In this document: one piece after another, positions 20,156 to 29,286 of the stretch
Position numbering within the stretch: position 1 is the first letter of the stretch
How the letters are laid out: every line of letters begins with the position of its first letter
Source: Streptomyces antibioticus
Lineage (GTDB): Bacteria > Actinomycetota > Actinomycetes > Streptomycetales > Streptomycetaceae
Assembly (NCBI RefSeq): GCF_001514065.1
Contig: NZ_KQ948424.1
Location: forward strand, 469,568 to 533,567
DNA length: 64,000 nt
Reading direction: 5' to 3'
Notes under the pieces: generated by a model
Told to the model about the DNA's origin: nothing
Seen by the model: only the letters and a program-made list of their open reading frames with translations
The model's database searches: none
Position numbers and translations under genes: made by a program

Positions 20156-21013
20156 TCATGCGGTCGCCGAGCGGTACTTCCTGACCGACAGCGTTCTGAA
20201 GACGGCGATGATCAGGATCGAGTAGATCAGTGACGCCCATACCGGGTGCTGCATCGGCCAGGCCTCGGAGGTCGAGACCCCCGGGTTGCCGAACAGCTCC
20301 CGGCAGGCCTGGACCGTGGCGCTGAACGGGTTCCAGTCGGCGATGTGGCGCAGCCACGGGGTCATGTGGCTGGTGTCCACGAACGCGTTCGAGATGAACG
20401 TGACCGGGAAGAGCCAGATCAGGCCGCTGGAGGTGGCGGCCTCGGGGGTGCGGACGGACATGCCGATCAGGGCGCCGATCCAGGTGAAGGCGTACCCGAG
20501 CAGGAGCAGCAGCCCGAAGGCTCCCAGCACCTTGCCGGCGTTGGTGGGTGCGTCCGATCCGACGCGCCAGCCGACCAGCAGGGCGACCACCGCGAGGACG
20601 ACCAGGGTGAGCGCGGTCTGGACGAGGTCGGCGAAGGTGCGCCCGGTGAGCACCGCGCCTCTGGCCATGGGCAGGGAGCGGAAGCGGTCGATGAGCCCCT
20701 TGTGCATGTCGTCGGCGATGCCCGCGCCGGAGCTGGCGGTGGCGAACGTGACGGTCTGCGCGAAGATGCCGGCCATCAGGAAGTTCTTGTAGTCGGTGGC
20801 GCTGGTGCTGCCGCCGATCTGCATGGAGCCGCCGAAGACGTACGTGAACAGCACCACGAACATGATGGGCTGGATCAGCCCGTAGATGATCATCTCGGGG
20901 ATGCGGGACATCCGGATCAGGTTGCGCTGGGCGACGACCATGGAGTCCCGGATGGACTGGCTGACCGGGTTGCCGGCCGGTGCGATGCGTGCGCTGTCGC
21001 TGACGGTGCTCAT
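20156..21013 (-). CDS. ABC-2 type transporter permease (DrrB family)
   Basis: 285 residues with six hydrophobic segments and the ABC-2 layout of daunorubicin-resistance permeases (LIRMSRIPEMIIYGLIQPIMFVV at the first segment; EAWPMQHPVWASLIYS near the end). Its ATG overlaps the stop of the ATPase gene by four bases (ATGA), so the two form one exporter: two permeases plus two ATPases. Substrate not predictable; no resistance or biosynthesis genes are adjacent. Confidence 0.93.
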   Translation of the reverse strand: MSTVSDSARIAPAGNPVSQSIRDSMVVAQRNLIRMSRIPEMIIYGLIQPIMFVVLFTYVFGGSMQIGGSTSATDYKNFLMAGIFAQTVTFATASSGAGIADDMHKGLIDRFRSLPMARGAVLTGRTFADLVQTALTLVVLAVVALLVGWRVGSDAPTNAGKVLGAFGLLLLLGYAFTWIGALIGMSVRTPEAATSSGLIWLFPVTFISNAFVDTSHMTPWLRHIADWNPFSATVQACRELFGNPGVSTSEAWPMQHPVWASLIYSILIIAVFRTLSVRKYRSATA

Positions 21014-21987
21014 TTCTTGACGTCCTCCTCGTTGCTCGTGACGGCCTCCTCGGCGACATGGCCGGTCAGGGAGAGGAAGACGTCGTCGAGGGTGGGGCGG
21101 CGCAGTCCGATGTCGTCTATCTCGATCCCCCGGGTGTCGAGTTCGCGGATGACCTCGGCGAGCAGCTTGGCGCCGCCGGTGACGGGGACGGTGAGCTTGC
21201 GGGTGTGGTCCTCGACCGTGGTCTCCCCCTTGCCGAAGCCGCGCAGGACCTCGGAGGCGGTCGCGATGTCGTCGCGCTCATGGACGACGACCTCGACGCG
21301 CTCGCCGCCGGTGCGGGCCTTGAGCTGGTCGGAGGTGCCCTGGGCGATGAGCCGGCCGTGGTCGACGACGGCGATGTCATGGGCGAGGTGGTCGGCCTCT
21401 TCGAGGTACTGCGTGGTCAGCAGCAGGGTCGTACCGCCGGAGACCAGGCGCTTGATGACGTCCCACAGCAGCTGGCGGTTGCGGGGGTCCAGGCCGGTCG
21501 TCGGTTCGTCCATGAACATCACGGGCGGGGAGACGACCAGGGCGGCCGCGAGGTCGAGGCGGCGGCGCATGCCGCCGGAGTAGGTCTTGGTGGGGCGGTC
21601 GGCGGCGTCGGCGAGGTCGAACTGCTCCAGCAGCTCGGCCGCCCGGGCCTTCGCGGCCTTCGCCCTCATCTGGTAGAGCCGGCCGACCATCTGGAGGTTC
21701 TCGCGGCCGGTCAGATATTCGTCGACCGCCGCGAACTGGCCGGACAGTCCGATGGAGCGGCGCACGGCGTCGGGATGCTTGAGGACGTCGATGCCCGCGA
21801 CGACCGCCGAGCCGCTGTCGGGTCGCAGGAGGGTGGTCAGACATCGGACAGCTGTCGTCTTGCCCGCGCCGTTCGGCCCGAGCAGGCCCAGGACCGTGCC
21901 TTCCGGCACGTCGAGGTCGACGCCGTCCAGAGCCCTTACGTCACCGAAGGTCTTCACCAGGCCTTCGGCATAGATGGCGCCTGGCAT
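21010..21987 (-). CDS. ABC transporter ATP-binding protein (DrrA family)
   Basis: 325 residues. Walker A GPNGAGKTT (about 36-44), Q-loop, signature YSGGMRRRLDLA, Walker B MFMDEPTTGLD, H-loop, and the C-terminal extension of DrrA-type drug exporters (LTGHVAEEAV). ATG 21987 is preferred over GTG 21999 because GGAG lies six bases before the ATG and nothing suitable precedes the GTG. First gene of the two-gene exporter operon. Confidence 0.94.
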   Translation of the reverse strand: MPGAIYAEGLVKTFGDVRALDGVDLDVPEGTVLGLLGPNGAGKTTAVRCLTTLLRPDSGSAVVAGIDVLKHPDAVRRSIGLSGQFAAVDEYLTGRENLQMVGRLYQMRAKAAKARAAELLEQFDLADAADRPTKTYSGGMRRRLDLAAALVVSPPVMFMDEPTTGLDPRNRQLLWDVIKRLVSGGTTLLLTTQYLEEADHLAHDIAVVDHGRLIAQGTSDQLKARTGGERVEVVVHERDDIATASEVLRGFGKGETTVEDHTRKLTVPVTGGAKLLAEVIRELDTRGIEIDDIGLRRPTLDDVFLSLTGHVAEEAVTSNEEDVKK

Positions 21988-22163
21988 ATGAGTCTCCACG
22001 TCGTCGGGGATTCTTCGAGAAGCCTAGGTTTGCGCTGGTGGTGTCGCCCGTTGTTTTCTCTCGCCCCATCGCGACTCCTCTCGACGCACCATAACGCGAT
22101 GTATCGCGAGTCTCAACGGATTTTCCCGAAAGGGTGAACCCAAGCCGCTGACCTCGGTTGACC

Positions 22164-23402
22164 TCAGTCGATGACCGTGTAACCCGCGTTCCGCAGGGCC
22201 TGGCCGACCTCGGCGCAGTGCTCGGGACCCTTGGTCTCCAGGTGCAGCTCGACCTCCGCCTCCGTGAACCCGAGCCGGGGATCGGTCCGCACATGGCTCA
22301 CGTCGAGGACATTAGCGTCGACCACTGACAACACCCCGAGGAGCGTGGCGAGGGCGCCGGGACGGTCGGTGAGGCGCAGGCGTACGGCCAGGTAGCGGCC
22401 CTGCGCGGCCATGCCGTGCCGCAGGACGCGTTGCAGCAGCACGGGGTCGACGTTGCCGCCGGACAGCACCGCGACGACCGGCCCCTCGAAGGCACCGGCG
22501 TCGCTCAGCAGCGCCGCGACGGGGCTCGCGCCGGCCGGCTCGACGACCAGCTTGGCCCGCTCCAGGCTCAGCAGCAGCGCCGCGGACAGCTCGTCCTCGC
22601 TGACCGTACGCACCTCGTCGACGAGTTCGCCCACGATCTCGAACGGCACGTCGCCGGGCCGCCCGACCTTCATGCCGTCGGCCATCGTCGCCGGGTTCTC
22701 GATCGACATCGGCCGCCCGGCCGCCAGCGAGGGCGGGTACGCCGCAGCGCCCGCCGCCTGGACGCCCACGATCCGCACGTCGGGCCGCAGCGACTTCACC
22801 GCGACCGCGACCCCGGCGGCGAGACCGCCGCCGCCGATGCCGAGGACGATCGTGCGCACCTCCGGGCACTGCTCCAGGATCTCCAGGCCGACCGTGCCCT
22901 GGCCGGCGATGACGTCCGGGTGGTCGAAGGGGTGGATGAACACCGCGCCCGTCTGCTCCGCGTACTCCTGCGCGGCGGCCAGCGTCTCGTCGACCACCTG
23001 CCCGTGCAGCCTCACCTCGGCGCCGTACTCGCGGGTCGCGCTGATCTTGGGCAGCGGGGCGCCCTTCGGCATGAACACCGTCGACCGCACGCCCAGCAGC
23101 GACGACGCCAGCGCGACGCCCTGTGCGTGGTTGCCCGCGCTCGCGGCGACGACCCCGGCCGCGCGCTCCTCGGGCAGCAGGCCGGCGATCCGGACGTAGG
23201 CGCCGCGCAGCTTGAAAGACCCCGTGCGCTGGAGGTTCTCGCACTTGAAGTGCACCGGTGCGCCCACCAGCTGGGAGAGGTGCCGGCTGCCCTCCATCGC
23301 GGTCACCCGCGCCACGCCCGTGAGCATCTTCTGGGCGCCGCGCACATCGTCCAGGGTGACGGGCCGCAGGGAGTGCAAGGAGTCAGCCGTGCCATAGCTC
23401 AT
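22164..23402 (-). CDS. ilvA: Threonine ammonia-lyase (threonine deaminase)
   Basis: 412 residues. PLP enzyme making 2-oxobutanoate and ammonia from threonine, the committed step to isoleucine; 2-oxobutanoate also feeds propionyl-CoA. PLP-lysine motif GSFKLRGA near residue 58, phosphate-binding GGGGLAAG near 180, and one C-terminal ACT-like domain (about 330-412, LTDRPGALATLLGVL) as in short bacterial forms. ATG 23402 (MSYGTADSLHSLRPVTLDDV) is the family start; the longer open frame runs opposite the MarR gene and is not coding. Shine-Dalgarno is weak. Confidence 0.94.
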   Translation of the reverse strand: MSYGTADSLHSLRPVTLDDVRGAQKMLTGVARVTAMEGSRHLSQLVGAPVHFKCENLQRTGSFKLRGAYVRIAGLLPEERAAGVVAASAGNHAQGVALASSLLGVRSTVFMPKGAPLPKISATREYGAEVRLHGQVVDETLAAAQEYAEQTGAVFIHPFDHPDVIAGQGTVGLEILEQCPEVRTIVLGIGGGGLAAGVAVAVKSLRPDVRIVGVQAAGAAAYPPSLAAGRPMSIENPATMADGMKVGRPGDVPFEIVGELVDEVRTVSEDELSAALLLSLERAKLVVEPAGASPVAALLSDAGAFEGPVVAVLSGGNVDPVLLQRVLRHGMAAQGRYLAVRLRLTDRPGALATLLGVLSVVDANVLDVSHVRTDPRLGFTEAEVELHLETKGPEHCAEVGQALRNAGYTVID

Positions 23403-23547
23403 GACACAAGCATCGCAGTTCACAGGCGCGGGCGGCCGCTGTGACCAACCTCCGAGACCGGTTTGCGCAGCGCCGGTACGGCCCGCCTTCCGGCCGCGTA
23501 CCCTGTCCCCCAACCCAGCACCCTTTACCTGAAGCGAGCCCCCGGCC

Positions 23548-24072
23548 ATGCCCACAACACCTGAAATGTCGATGGACATGACGACCGTCGGTGACACCGG
23601 TCTCCTCGACACGCTCCAGCACGAGGTCGCGGTCTTCGCCCGTCGTGCCGAACAGACCCGGCTCGGCGGGGTGGGGCAGGTGCGCAACTCCATGGACCGC
23701 GCCGCATACCTGCTGCTCAACCGCCTCGACAAGGAAGGCCCGATGGGCGTCAAGGCGCTCGCCGCGAGCATGGGCATCGACTCGTCGACGGTCACCCGGC
23801 AGGTGGCGCCGCTCGTGGACACCGGGCTCGTCAAGCGCACCTCGCACCCGGAGGACGGGCGCGCGGTGGTGCTCCAGCTGTCCCCGCGCGGGCTGTCGCG
23901 CCTGGAGGAAGTGCGTTCCTCCCGGCGTCAGTTGATGGCAGAGCTGACACACGACTGGGCGCCGGAGGAGCGCGAGGCCTTCTGCACGCTCCTCACGCGC
24001 TTCAACACCGCGCTCTCCTCCCGGATGGCGGCACAGGGGCTGCCGGGGGCGGACGCGCCGACGGCTTCCTGA
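23548..24072 (+). CDS. MarR-family transcriptional regulator
   Basis: 174 residues. Winged helix with LAASMGIDSSTVTRQVAPLVDTGLVKRTSHPEDGRAVVL as recognition helix and wing (about 68-112), flanked by dimerisation helices. MarR proteins are dimeric repressors released by small phenolic or oxidising ligands. Divergent from ilvA; the palindrome at 24155-24170, upstream of the next gene, is a possible target but this is inference. Confidence 0.93.
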   Translation: MPTTPEMSMDMTTVGDTGLLDTLQHEVAVFARRAEQTRLGGVGQVRNSMDRAAYLLLNRLDKEGPMGVKALAASMGIDSSTVTRQVAPLVDTGLVKRTSHPEDGRAVVLQLSPRGLSRLEEVRSSRRQLMAELTHDWAPEEREAFCTLLTRFNTALSSRMAAQGLPGADAPTAS

Positions 24073-24154
24073 AGGACGCCGGAGGGCTCCCGCCTTCCGG
24101 TGCGCACCCGCCGGGGCGGAACGGCGCGCGGCCCTTGACCGAAAGGCCACCCCT

Positions 24155-24170
24155 GGCCTCATATGAGACC
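24155..24170. promoter_or_regulatory. Near-perfect palindrome over a putative -10 region
   Basis: GGCCTCATATGAGACC matches its reverse complement at 14 of 16 positions. A TTGACC hexamer lies at 24135-24140, so the palindrome overlaps the expected -10 of a promoter reading to the sigma-like gene at 24256. It is the size of a MarR or TetR operator. Confidence 0.4.
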
Positions 24171-24255
24171 GGGTCCCGAGTCGCACACGGTTCCGTATTC
24201 CGTACGCGACCGGGGTCAGGTTCCCTCGTACGGTCGGCCTGAGGCGGGAGGCGCG

Positions 24256-24759
24256 GTGCGACCACGGCATGCGTCGCAAGACGCCCGCCGAGCCCGGGAG
24301 TTCAAGTCGTTCGTCGCGGGCGCGGCCGGGCGGCTGCTGCATGCCGCGACGCTCCTCACGGCGGAGGCCCCGGACGACAACCCGCGCGCGCGGCGCCTGC
24401 TCACGCTGGCGCTGGCGCACACGTACGCGTGCTGGGACGGACTGCACGGCGAGGACCCGTACGACCGCACCCGCCAGTACCTGGCCACCCGCTTCGCCCG
24501 CGGCGCGTGGCACCAGTACGGCGGCCTGTTCGGCACCCGCCCCCATCCCGCGAGTCCGCTGGCCGGCCTGGCCCCGCAGGAGCGGCTCGTCCTCGTCCTG
24601 AGGCTCTACGAAGGGGTCGCCGAGGAACAGACGGCGGCCCTCCTCGGCCTGCCGACGGAGCGCGTCCACACGATCTGCGACCGGGCGACGGCGACACTGC
24701 TCCACCCACCACGGGGCCCGGCTCCGACGGTGGGCGGAGCGAAGGTGGCGGCGTCGTGA
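24256..24759 (+). CDS. Sigma-70-like helix-turn-helix protein (degenerate ECF sigma type)
   Basis: 167 residues. The N-terminal half (REFKSFVAGAAGRLLHAATLLTAEAPDDNPRARRLL) resembles a SigE-type ECF sigma region 2, and the C-terminal part (LAPQERLVLVLRLYEGVAEEQTAALLGLPTERVHTICDRAT) resembles region 4 with its HTH. Conserved region 2 core-binding residues are not clear, so it may be a degenerate sigma factor or DNA-binding protein. GTG 24256 is preferred, with GGGAGG four bases upstream; the open frame extends to 24163 but that part reads as promoter sequence. A small membrane protein follows, as for anti-sigma factors. Confidence 0.7.
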   Translation: MRPRHASQDARRAREFKSFVAGAAGRLLHAATLLTAEAPDDNPRARRLLTLALAHTYACWDGLHGEDPYDRTRQYLATRFARGAWHQYGGLFGTRPHPASPLAGLAPQERLVLVLRLYEGVAEEQTAALLGLPTERVHTICDRATATLLHPPRGPAPTVGGAKVAAS

Positions 24760-25013
24760 GGGGGCCGAGGCGGGGCGATGACGGCGGCGTGACGAGAGGG
24801 CCGCGGCGGATCGGCGCGCGGAGCGAAGGCGGCGTCGGTGAGAAGGCCGGCCCCGACGGGGGGCACAGCGAAGGTGGCGGCGTCATGAGAGGGCCGCGGC
24901 GGGGCGATGACGGCGGCGTGACGAGAGGGCCGCGGCGGATCGGCGGGCGGAGCGAAGGCGGCGCCATGAGACGGCCGGGGCGGATCGGCGGCCCGGTCGG
25001 GAGGGGGCGGCGG
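24738..25013 (+). repeat. Tandem 129-bp repeat made of stop/start junction units
   Basis: Two copies with a 129-base period (from about 24738 and 24867) share long identical runs, for example GATGACGGCGGCGTGACGAG in both. Within them, a smaller unit containing GGCGGCG, then a GTGA or ATGA, then GRGGGCCG, recurs about six or seven times at 35-47 base spacing. The first unit overlaps the stop of the sigma-like gene and the last supplies GGGGGCGGCGGTGA, the start of the next gene. 129 is divisible by three, so frame is kept between copies. Confidence 0.8.
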
Positions 25014-25016
25014 TGA
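24756..25016 (+). CDS. Possible Arg/Gly-rich small protein within the repeat array
   Basis: An 86-codon open frame starts with GTG overlapping the previous stop (GTGA) and ends in a TGA overlapping the next start (GTGA). The product is very basic, with RGPRRGDDGG and RSEGG repeated, low complexity and no family resemblance. The positions fit a coupled three-gene operon, but the frame may merely result from duplicated junctions. Treat as doubtful. Confidence 0.25.
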   Translation: MRGPRRGDDGGVTRGPRRIGARSEGGVGEKAGPDGGHSEGGGVMRGPRRGDDGGVTRGPRRIGGRSEGGAMRRPGRIGGPVGRGRR

Positions 25017-25261
25017 ATCGGCCCGAGCGGGAGGCCGCGGTGCGGCGGGTCATGGACCAGGTGCCGCCGGTGGTGCCGCCGGACCTGCATGCCGAGGTGG
25101 TGCGCCGGGGTGCCCGGATGCTGCGGCGCAGGCGGGCTGCCCGCCGCGTGCTGTGGTTCCTGCTGTTCGCGGCGAGCGTGGCGTTCGTGGTGTGGGCGGT
25201 GATGGCCCGCCCCTGGGTGGAGCCGCCGTCGGAGACGACTCCACCCCTGACCGGTTGGTGA
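25013..25261 (+). CDS. Small single-span membrane protein behind the sigma-like gene
   Basis: 82 residues: a charged cytoplasmic segment (EREAAVRRVMDQVPPVVPPDLHAE) of about 50 residues, one hydrophobic helix (about 46-66, VLWFLLFAASVAFVVWAVM), and a short proline/threonine-rich outer tail. Position behind a sigma-like gene and topology are those of a miniature anti-sigma factor, but no zinc-binding HxxxCxxC motif is present, so this is only a suggestion. GTG start with GGGAGGGGGCG upstream. Confidence 0.7.
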   Translation: MNRPEREAAVRRVMDQVPPVVPPDLHAEVVRRGARMLRRRRAARRVLWFLLFAASVAFVVWAVMARPWVEPPSETTPPLTGW

Positions 25262-25271
25262 GCCGGGCGGG

Positions 25272-26429
25272 TTACCTGCCCAGCGCCTGCTGGAGGTCCT
25301 CCAGCAGATCGTCGACGTTCTCGATGCCCACGGAGAGGCGCACCAGGTCGGCGGGCACCTCCAGGGCGCTGCCCGCCACGGACGCGTGCGTCATGCGGCC
25401 GGGGTGCTCGATCAGGGACTCGACGCCGCCCAGGGACTCGCCCAGCGTGAAGACCTTGGCGCGGTTGCAGACCTCGACGGCCGCCTCCTCGCCGCCCTCG
25501 ACCTGGAACGACACCATGCCGCCGAACGCGCGCATCTGCTTGGCGGCGACCTCGTGCCCGGGGTGGTCCTCCAGGCCCGGGTAGAGGACCTTCGTCACGC
25601 GCGCGTGCCGGGTCAGCATGTCGGCGACCTTGGTGGCGTTCTCGCTGTGCCGGTCCATGCGCACCGACAGCGTCTTGGTGCCGCGCAGCACCAGCCAGGA
25701 GTCGAAGGGGCCGGCGACCGCGCCCATGGCGTTCTGGTGGTACGCCAGCTCCTCGCCGAGCGCCTCGTCACCGACGACGAGCGCGCCGCCGACGACGTCG
25801 GAGTGGCCGCCCATGTACTTGGTCAGGGAGTGCACGACGATGTCGGCGCCGAGCGCCAGCGGCTGCTGGAGGTACGGCGTGGCGAAGGTGTTGTCGACGA
25901 CGAGCCGCGCGCCCGCGTCCCGGGCGATCTGCGCGACGGCGGCGATGTCGGTGATGCCGAGCAGCGGGTTGGAGGGGGTCTCCACCCACACGGCCTTGGT
26001 CTTCGGGGTGATGGCGGCCCGTACGGCGGCGGGGTCGCTGGTGTCGGCGACCGACCACTCCACGCCCCAGCGGGCGACGACCTTGGCGAAGAGGCGGAAC
26101 GTGCCGCCGTACGCGTCGTTCGGGATGACCACGTGGTCGCCGGGGCTGAGCAGCGTACGCAACAGGCAGTCCTCGGCCGCCAGTCCGGACGCGAACGCGA
26201 GACCCCGGCGGCCGCCTTCGAGGGCGGCGAGGTTCTCCTCCAGGGCGGTGCGGGTGGGGTTGGCGCTGCGGCTGTACTCGTAGCCGCCGCGGAGCCCGCC
26301 GACGCCGTCCTGCTTGTAGGTGGAGACCTGGTAGATCGGCGGGACGACCGCGCCGGTCAGGGGATCGGCGGTATTGCCCGCGTGGATCGCGAGGGTCTCG
26401 AAGTGCTGACTGATGTGCCTGTCGCTCAT
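25272..26429 (-). CDS. metB: Cystathionine gamma-synthase / gamma-lyase (Cys/Met PLP family)
   Basis: 385 residues, fold type I PLP enzyme. PLP lysine in [11 protein letters not shown] near residue 205; other family blocks are [25 protein letters not shown] and the C-terminal [13 protein letters not shown]. Sequence separates CGS (O-acyl-homoserine plus cysteine to cystathionine) poorly from CGL, and actinobacterial members can show both activities; a role in methionine/cysteine interconversion is certain, the direction is not. Convergent with the small membrane protein, stop codons ten bases apart. Confidence 0.92.
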   Translation of the reverse strand: MSDRHISQHFETLAIHAGNTADPLTGAVVPPIYQVSTYKQDGVGGLRGGYEYSRSANPTRTALEENLAALEGGRRGLAFASGLAAEDCLLRTLLSPGDHVVIPNDAYGGTFRLFAKVVARWGVEWSVADTSDPAAVRAAITPKTKAVWVETPSNPLLGITDIAAVAQIARDAGARLVVDNTFATPYLQQPLALGADIVVHSLTKYMGGHSDVVGGALVVGDEALGEELAYHQNAMGAVAGPFDSWLVLRGTKTLSVRMDRHSENATKVADMLTRHARVTKVLYPGLEDHPGHEVAAKQMRAFGGMVSFQVEGGEEAAVEVCNRAKVFTLGESLGGVESLIEHPGRMTHASVAGSALEVPADLVRLSVGIENVDDLLEDLQQALGR

Positions 26430-26561
26430 GGGCCCCGAGCGTAGTCCGCATTCCGGACCGATGTCGGCGCTGAGGTGTCCATGCCACGTTCATGCCATGG
26501 CTTGTTCACAGGCCGGGGGCCTGGTTGGCCAATTGTCGGCGGCGTCTGGAACGCTTGTGGC

Positions 26562-27680
26562 ATGGAGATTCTCTGGGTCCTGATGGCCGTGGTCATGCTG
26601 GGCTTCGTGGTGCTGCCCGTCCTGAGGCGCCGGCGGGGCATGATCGAGCAGGTCCCGCCGGGCCACCCCGACGCCGCGGACCCGGCGGACTACGGCTTCG
26701 TACGGCAGGAGGAGCTGGACGTCCGGATGCCCGGCCCCGACCAGGACCTGCTGGACGTCCTGGACCTGGTGCAGCGCACCCAGGACCACCGCGCGGCCTC
26801 CCAGCTCCTCGCCGGCACCGAGGCGGCGGGCGAGCTGCGCTGGCAGCGGGTGCAGGCCTTCGCGGGGGCGGCCTCCCTGGAGCTGGCCCGACGGCCCGGC
26901 GGGGTGAGCGAGACGCCGGGCGGGCAGTGGCTGCGGGTGTGGCGCGCCGAGGCGCCGAAGGACGCGGGCGGCGCGGCGGTGCACGCGGAGTTCCTGGTGC
27001 AGCAGGCGTGGCGGACGGCGACGCCGGGCACGGACGACTTCCGGATCATCATGGAGGAGGCGAAGGCGGCGTGCGGCGAGGCGGCACTGCTGGCTCCGGG
27101 TGACCCGATCCCGTACATCGTCGAGCTGTCGGTGGCGCGCGGACTCGCCTACCCCCGTGAGGAGTTCGAGCAGCTCTGGCTGAAGATCCTGGACCGCGCG
27201 CCGGCGCACATGGGCGCGCATCTGGCGGCGCTGCACTACTGGTGCGAGAAGTGGCACGGTTCGCGCGAGCAGGCGATGTCCTTCGCGGAGGCGGCCGCGG
27301 CCCGCGCGCCCCAGGGTTCCCTCCTCTCGGCGATGCCGCTGTTCGCGGTCTTCGAGCACCTGCCGGAGGTCAACCTGGTCGCCGGCTTCTACCAGAGCGA
27401 GGTCGTGACGAAGGCGATACACGGCGCCCTGCACGCCGTGCACTCGGCCCGCGCGGACGACCCGATGCTGGCGCACGTACGGCACATGCTGGTGTTCTTC
27501 CTGGTCCGCGGCGAGCGCTGGGCGGAGGCCATGAACCAGCTCCTGCACATCGACGGCCATGTGGGCGCCCTGCCCTGGACCCTGTCCCCCGACCCGGCGG
27601 CGGAGTTCGCGGTCTACCGGGCGCTGGCGGTGGCGGGTTACGAGGCGAACGGCGGCAGCCCGGCGACGCTTCCGCACTGA
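26562..27680 (+). CDS. Membrane-anchored helical-repeat protein of unknown function
   Basis: 372 residues. One N-terminal hydrophobic helix (about 2-19, EILWVLMAVVMLGFVVLPVL) followed by RRRR, then a soluble, helix-rich cytoplasmic domain with TPR-like pairs (for example WLKILDRAPAHMGAHLAALHYWCEKW). It resembles actinobacterial proteins labelled DUF4034, an assignment made from memory and not verified. ATG 26562 places the hydrophobic helix at the very N-terminus; an upstream GTG at 26475 would add a non-conserved stretch. Function not known. Confidence 0.75.
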   Translation: MEILWVLMAVVMLGFVVLPVLRRRRGMIEQVPPGHPDAADPADYGFVRQEELDVRMPGPDQDLLDVLDLVQRTQDHRAASQLLAGTEAAGELRWQRVQAFAGAASLELARRPGGVSETPGGQWLRVWRAEAPKDAGGAAVHAEFLVQQAWRTATPGTDDFRIIMEEAKAACGEAALLAPGDPIPYIVELSVARGLAYPREEFEQLWLKILDRAPAHMGAHLAALHYWCEKWHGSREQAMSFAEAAAARAPQGSLLSAMPLFAVFEHLPEVNLVAGFYQSEVVTKAIHGALHAVHSARADDPMLAHVRHMLVFFLVRGERWAEAMNQLLHIDGHVGALPWTLSPDPAAEFAVYRALAVAGYEANGGSPATLPH

Positions 27681-27683
27681 GCG

Positions 27684-27752
27684 GCGGCGCCGCATGCGGG
27701 ACGGCGGGCCGGTACCGAGCGCGGCGCCGGAATGCGGTGACGGCGGGCCGGT
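27684..27752 (+). repeat. Two-copy GC-rich direct repeat upstream of msrA
   Basis: GCGGCGCCG ... TGCGG ... CGGCGGGCCGGT occurs at 27684-27713 and again at 27721-27752 with small indels, starting just after the previous stop codon. It sits 45 bases before the msrA start and may reflect local slippage duplication or a paired protein-binding site. Confidence 0.6.
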
Positions 27753-27796
27753 GTTGACGGCTGTGCCGCCCTCCCCCGACGAAGGAGCACGCCACC

Positions 27797-28465
27797 ATGC
27801 TGTTCGGCCGTACCCCGGTCCTCCCCACGCCCGAACAAGCGCTGCAGGGCCGCCCCGAGCCGCTGTACCGTCTCCCCGATCACCACACGGTGCTCGGCAC
27901 CCCGCTGCTGGGCCCCTACCCCGAGGGTCTGGAGATCGCCGACTTCGGCCTGGGCTGCTTCTGGGGAGCCGAGCGCAAGTTCTGGCAGCTCCCGGCCGGC
28001 GTCTACACGACGCTGGTCGGCTACCAGGGCGGCCACACGGAGAACCCCACCTACGAGGAGGTGTGTTCGGGCCTCACCGGCCACACGGAGGTGGTCCGCG
28101 TGGTCTTCGACCCGACCGTCCTCTCGTACGGCCGTCTCCTGAGGACCTTCTGGGAATCCCACGACCCCACCCAGGGCTTCCGCCAGGGAAACGACGTGGG
28201 CACCCAGTACCGCTCGGCGATCCACACCCACACGCCCGCCCAGGCCGAAACGGCACTGTCCTCCCGCGACACCTACCAGAAGGCCCTGACGGCATCGGGC
28301 CACCGCCGCACGATCACCACGGAGATCCTCCCGGCGGAGGGCCGCCCGTTCTACGCGGCCGAGGCATATCACCAGCAGTACCTCGACAAGAACCCGGCGG
28401 GGTACTGCGGCATCGGTGGCACCGGGGTGTCGTGTCCGATCGGTGTCGCCCGGGCCGAAGGCTGA
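27797..28465 (+). CDS. msrA: Peptide-methionine (S)-S-oxide reductase MsrA
   Basis: 222 residues. Reduces the S-epimer of methionine sulfoxide in oxidised proteins, regenerated by thioredoxin. Catalytic Cys54 in [31 protein letters not shown] loop, and [23 protein letters not shown] near the C-terminus with a resolving cysteine. About 45 N-terminal residues before the core are typical of actinobacterial MsrA. A GAAGGAG Shine-Dalgarno precedes ATG 27797. Confidence 0.96.
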   Translation: MLFGRTPVLPTPEQALQGRPEPLYRLPDHHTVLGTPLLGPYPEGLEIADFGLGCFWGAERKFWQLPAGVYTTLVGYQGGHTENPTYEEVCSGLTGHTEVVRVVFDPTVLSYGRLLRTFWESHDPTQGFRQGNDVGTQYRSAIHTHTPAQAETALSSRDTYQKALTASGHRRTITTEILPAEGRPFYAAEAYHQQYLDKNPAGYCGIGGTGVSCPIGVARAEG

Positions 28466-28737
28466 CGTCACCGGGTGGGACCCGGAACGTACCTCCCGAA
28501 TGGGGTTGATCGCCGCCGTGGCCGACCGGCACTCGGCCTTCCAGTGCCGCCCGTACCCCGACCGGACGGCAATTGAGCGCCGACACGGTTCATTCCACCT
28601 CCGTCCGGTGAAGTGACTGGGCCTCCGCCGCGAGGCCCAGCTTTCATCGTTGCTGCTTGCGCTCGGACTCCCCGCTGCTACTTTCTCGCCAAGGCCGACG
28701 CGTCCGTGTCGGCAGCCGTGCGGGGCAGGGGGAACCC

Positions 28738-29286
28738 GTGTGGAAAACAGCTGCACGCCGGTGTCTTCTCGCTGTTGCCGTCCTCGCGCCGATACTCGGT
28801 GCCACTGCGTGCTCCTCGGAAAACGCGCCCGACGCACCTCAAGTCGCGACGACGACAACGCCGGTCACGGCCTCGGCGCGGACCTCCGAGACCGCCGCCG
28901 GTGAAAGGGAGCGTGTGCTCCCCGCCGCTCTCGTGGGCTCCTGGCAGAGCCTCGAAGAGACAGGCGACGCGGCCACCATCGCCTACCGCTTCACCGGTGA
29001 CGGTCGGTACAAGTACGCGGGCCTGATCAGCTATCCGGTCCCTGAGGGCGTCGTGAAGATCACCTTCGTCGCCGAGGGCACAGCGCGGGTGGACGGCAGT
29101 GAGCTCCGCCTCCGACCCGTCACGGCAACCCGTTCCATGGAGGATCCACGCGCCCCGCAGGACAACTACACCGACAAGCCTTCGTCGCTCGATCCCGAGC
29201 GGTACGTATGGCAGGTGACGGCGGGCGTGCTCGGTCTGACCGGTGATGACGGGAACACGGTCCGGTACCGGAGGACAGAACAGTGA
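28738..29286 (+). CDS. Putative lipoprotein / secreted protein of unknown function
   Basis: 182 residues from GTG 28738 (GGGGGAAC upstream). Basic N-terminus and hydrophobic stretch (LLAVAVLAPILGATAC) end in a cysteine with an imperfect lipobox, so lipidation is likely but not certain. The mature part has a Thr/Ala linker, then a small beta-rich domain (VGSWQSLEETGDAATIAYRF ... TGDDGNTVRYRRTEQ) reminiscent of lipocalin-like folds. The stop overlaps the next start (GTGA), so it is coupled to the membrane protein gene at 29283. Confidence 0.7.
   Translation: MWKTAARRCLLAVAVLAPILGATACSSENAPDAPQVATTTTPVTASARTSETAAGERERVLPAALVGSWQSLEETGDAATIAYRFTGDGRYKYAGLISYPVPEGVVKITFVAEGTARVDGSELRLRPVTATRSMEDPRAPQDNYTDKPSSLDPERYVWQVTAGVLGLTGDDGNTVRYRRTEQ

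Noticed and set aside
20156-21987. DrrAB-type exporter read as part of an antibiotic gene cluster
   Set aside because: No biosynthetic genes flank it; neighbours are greA and ilvA, both housekeeping.
23403-23840. N-terminal extension of ilvA to 23840
   Set aside because: The added sequence is antisense to the MarR gene; the enzyme family begins at MSYGTADSL.
27684-27752. Direct repeat upstream of msrA as a regulatory site
   Set aside because: It is GC-rich, imperfect and resembles slippage products; listed as a repeat but with no evidence of regulation.
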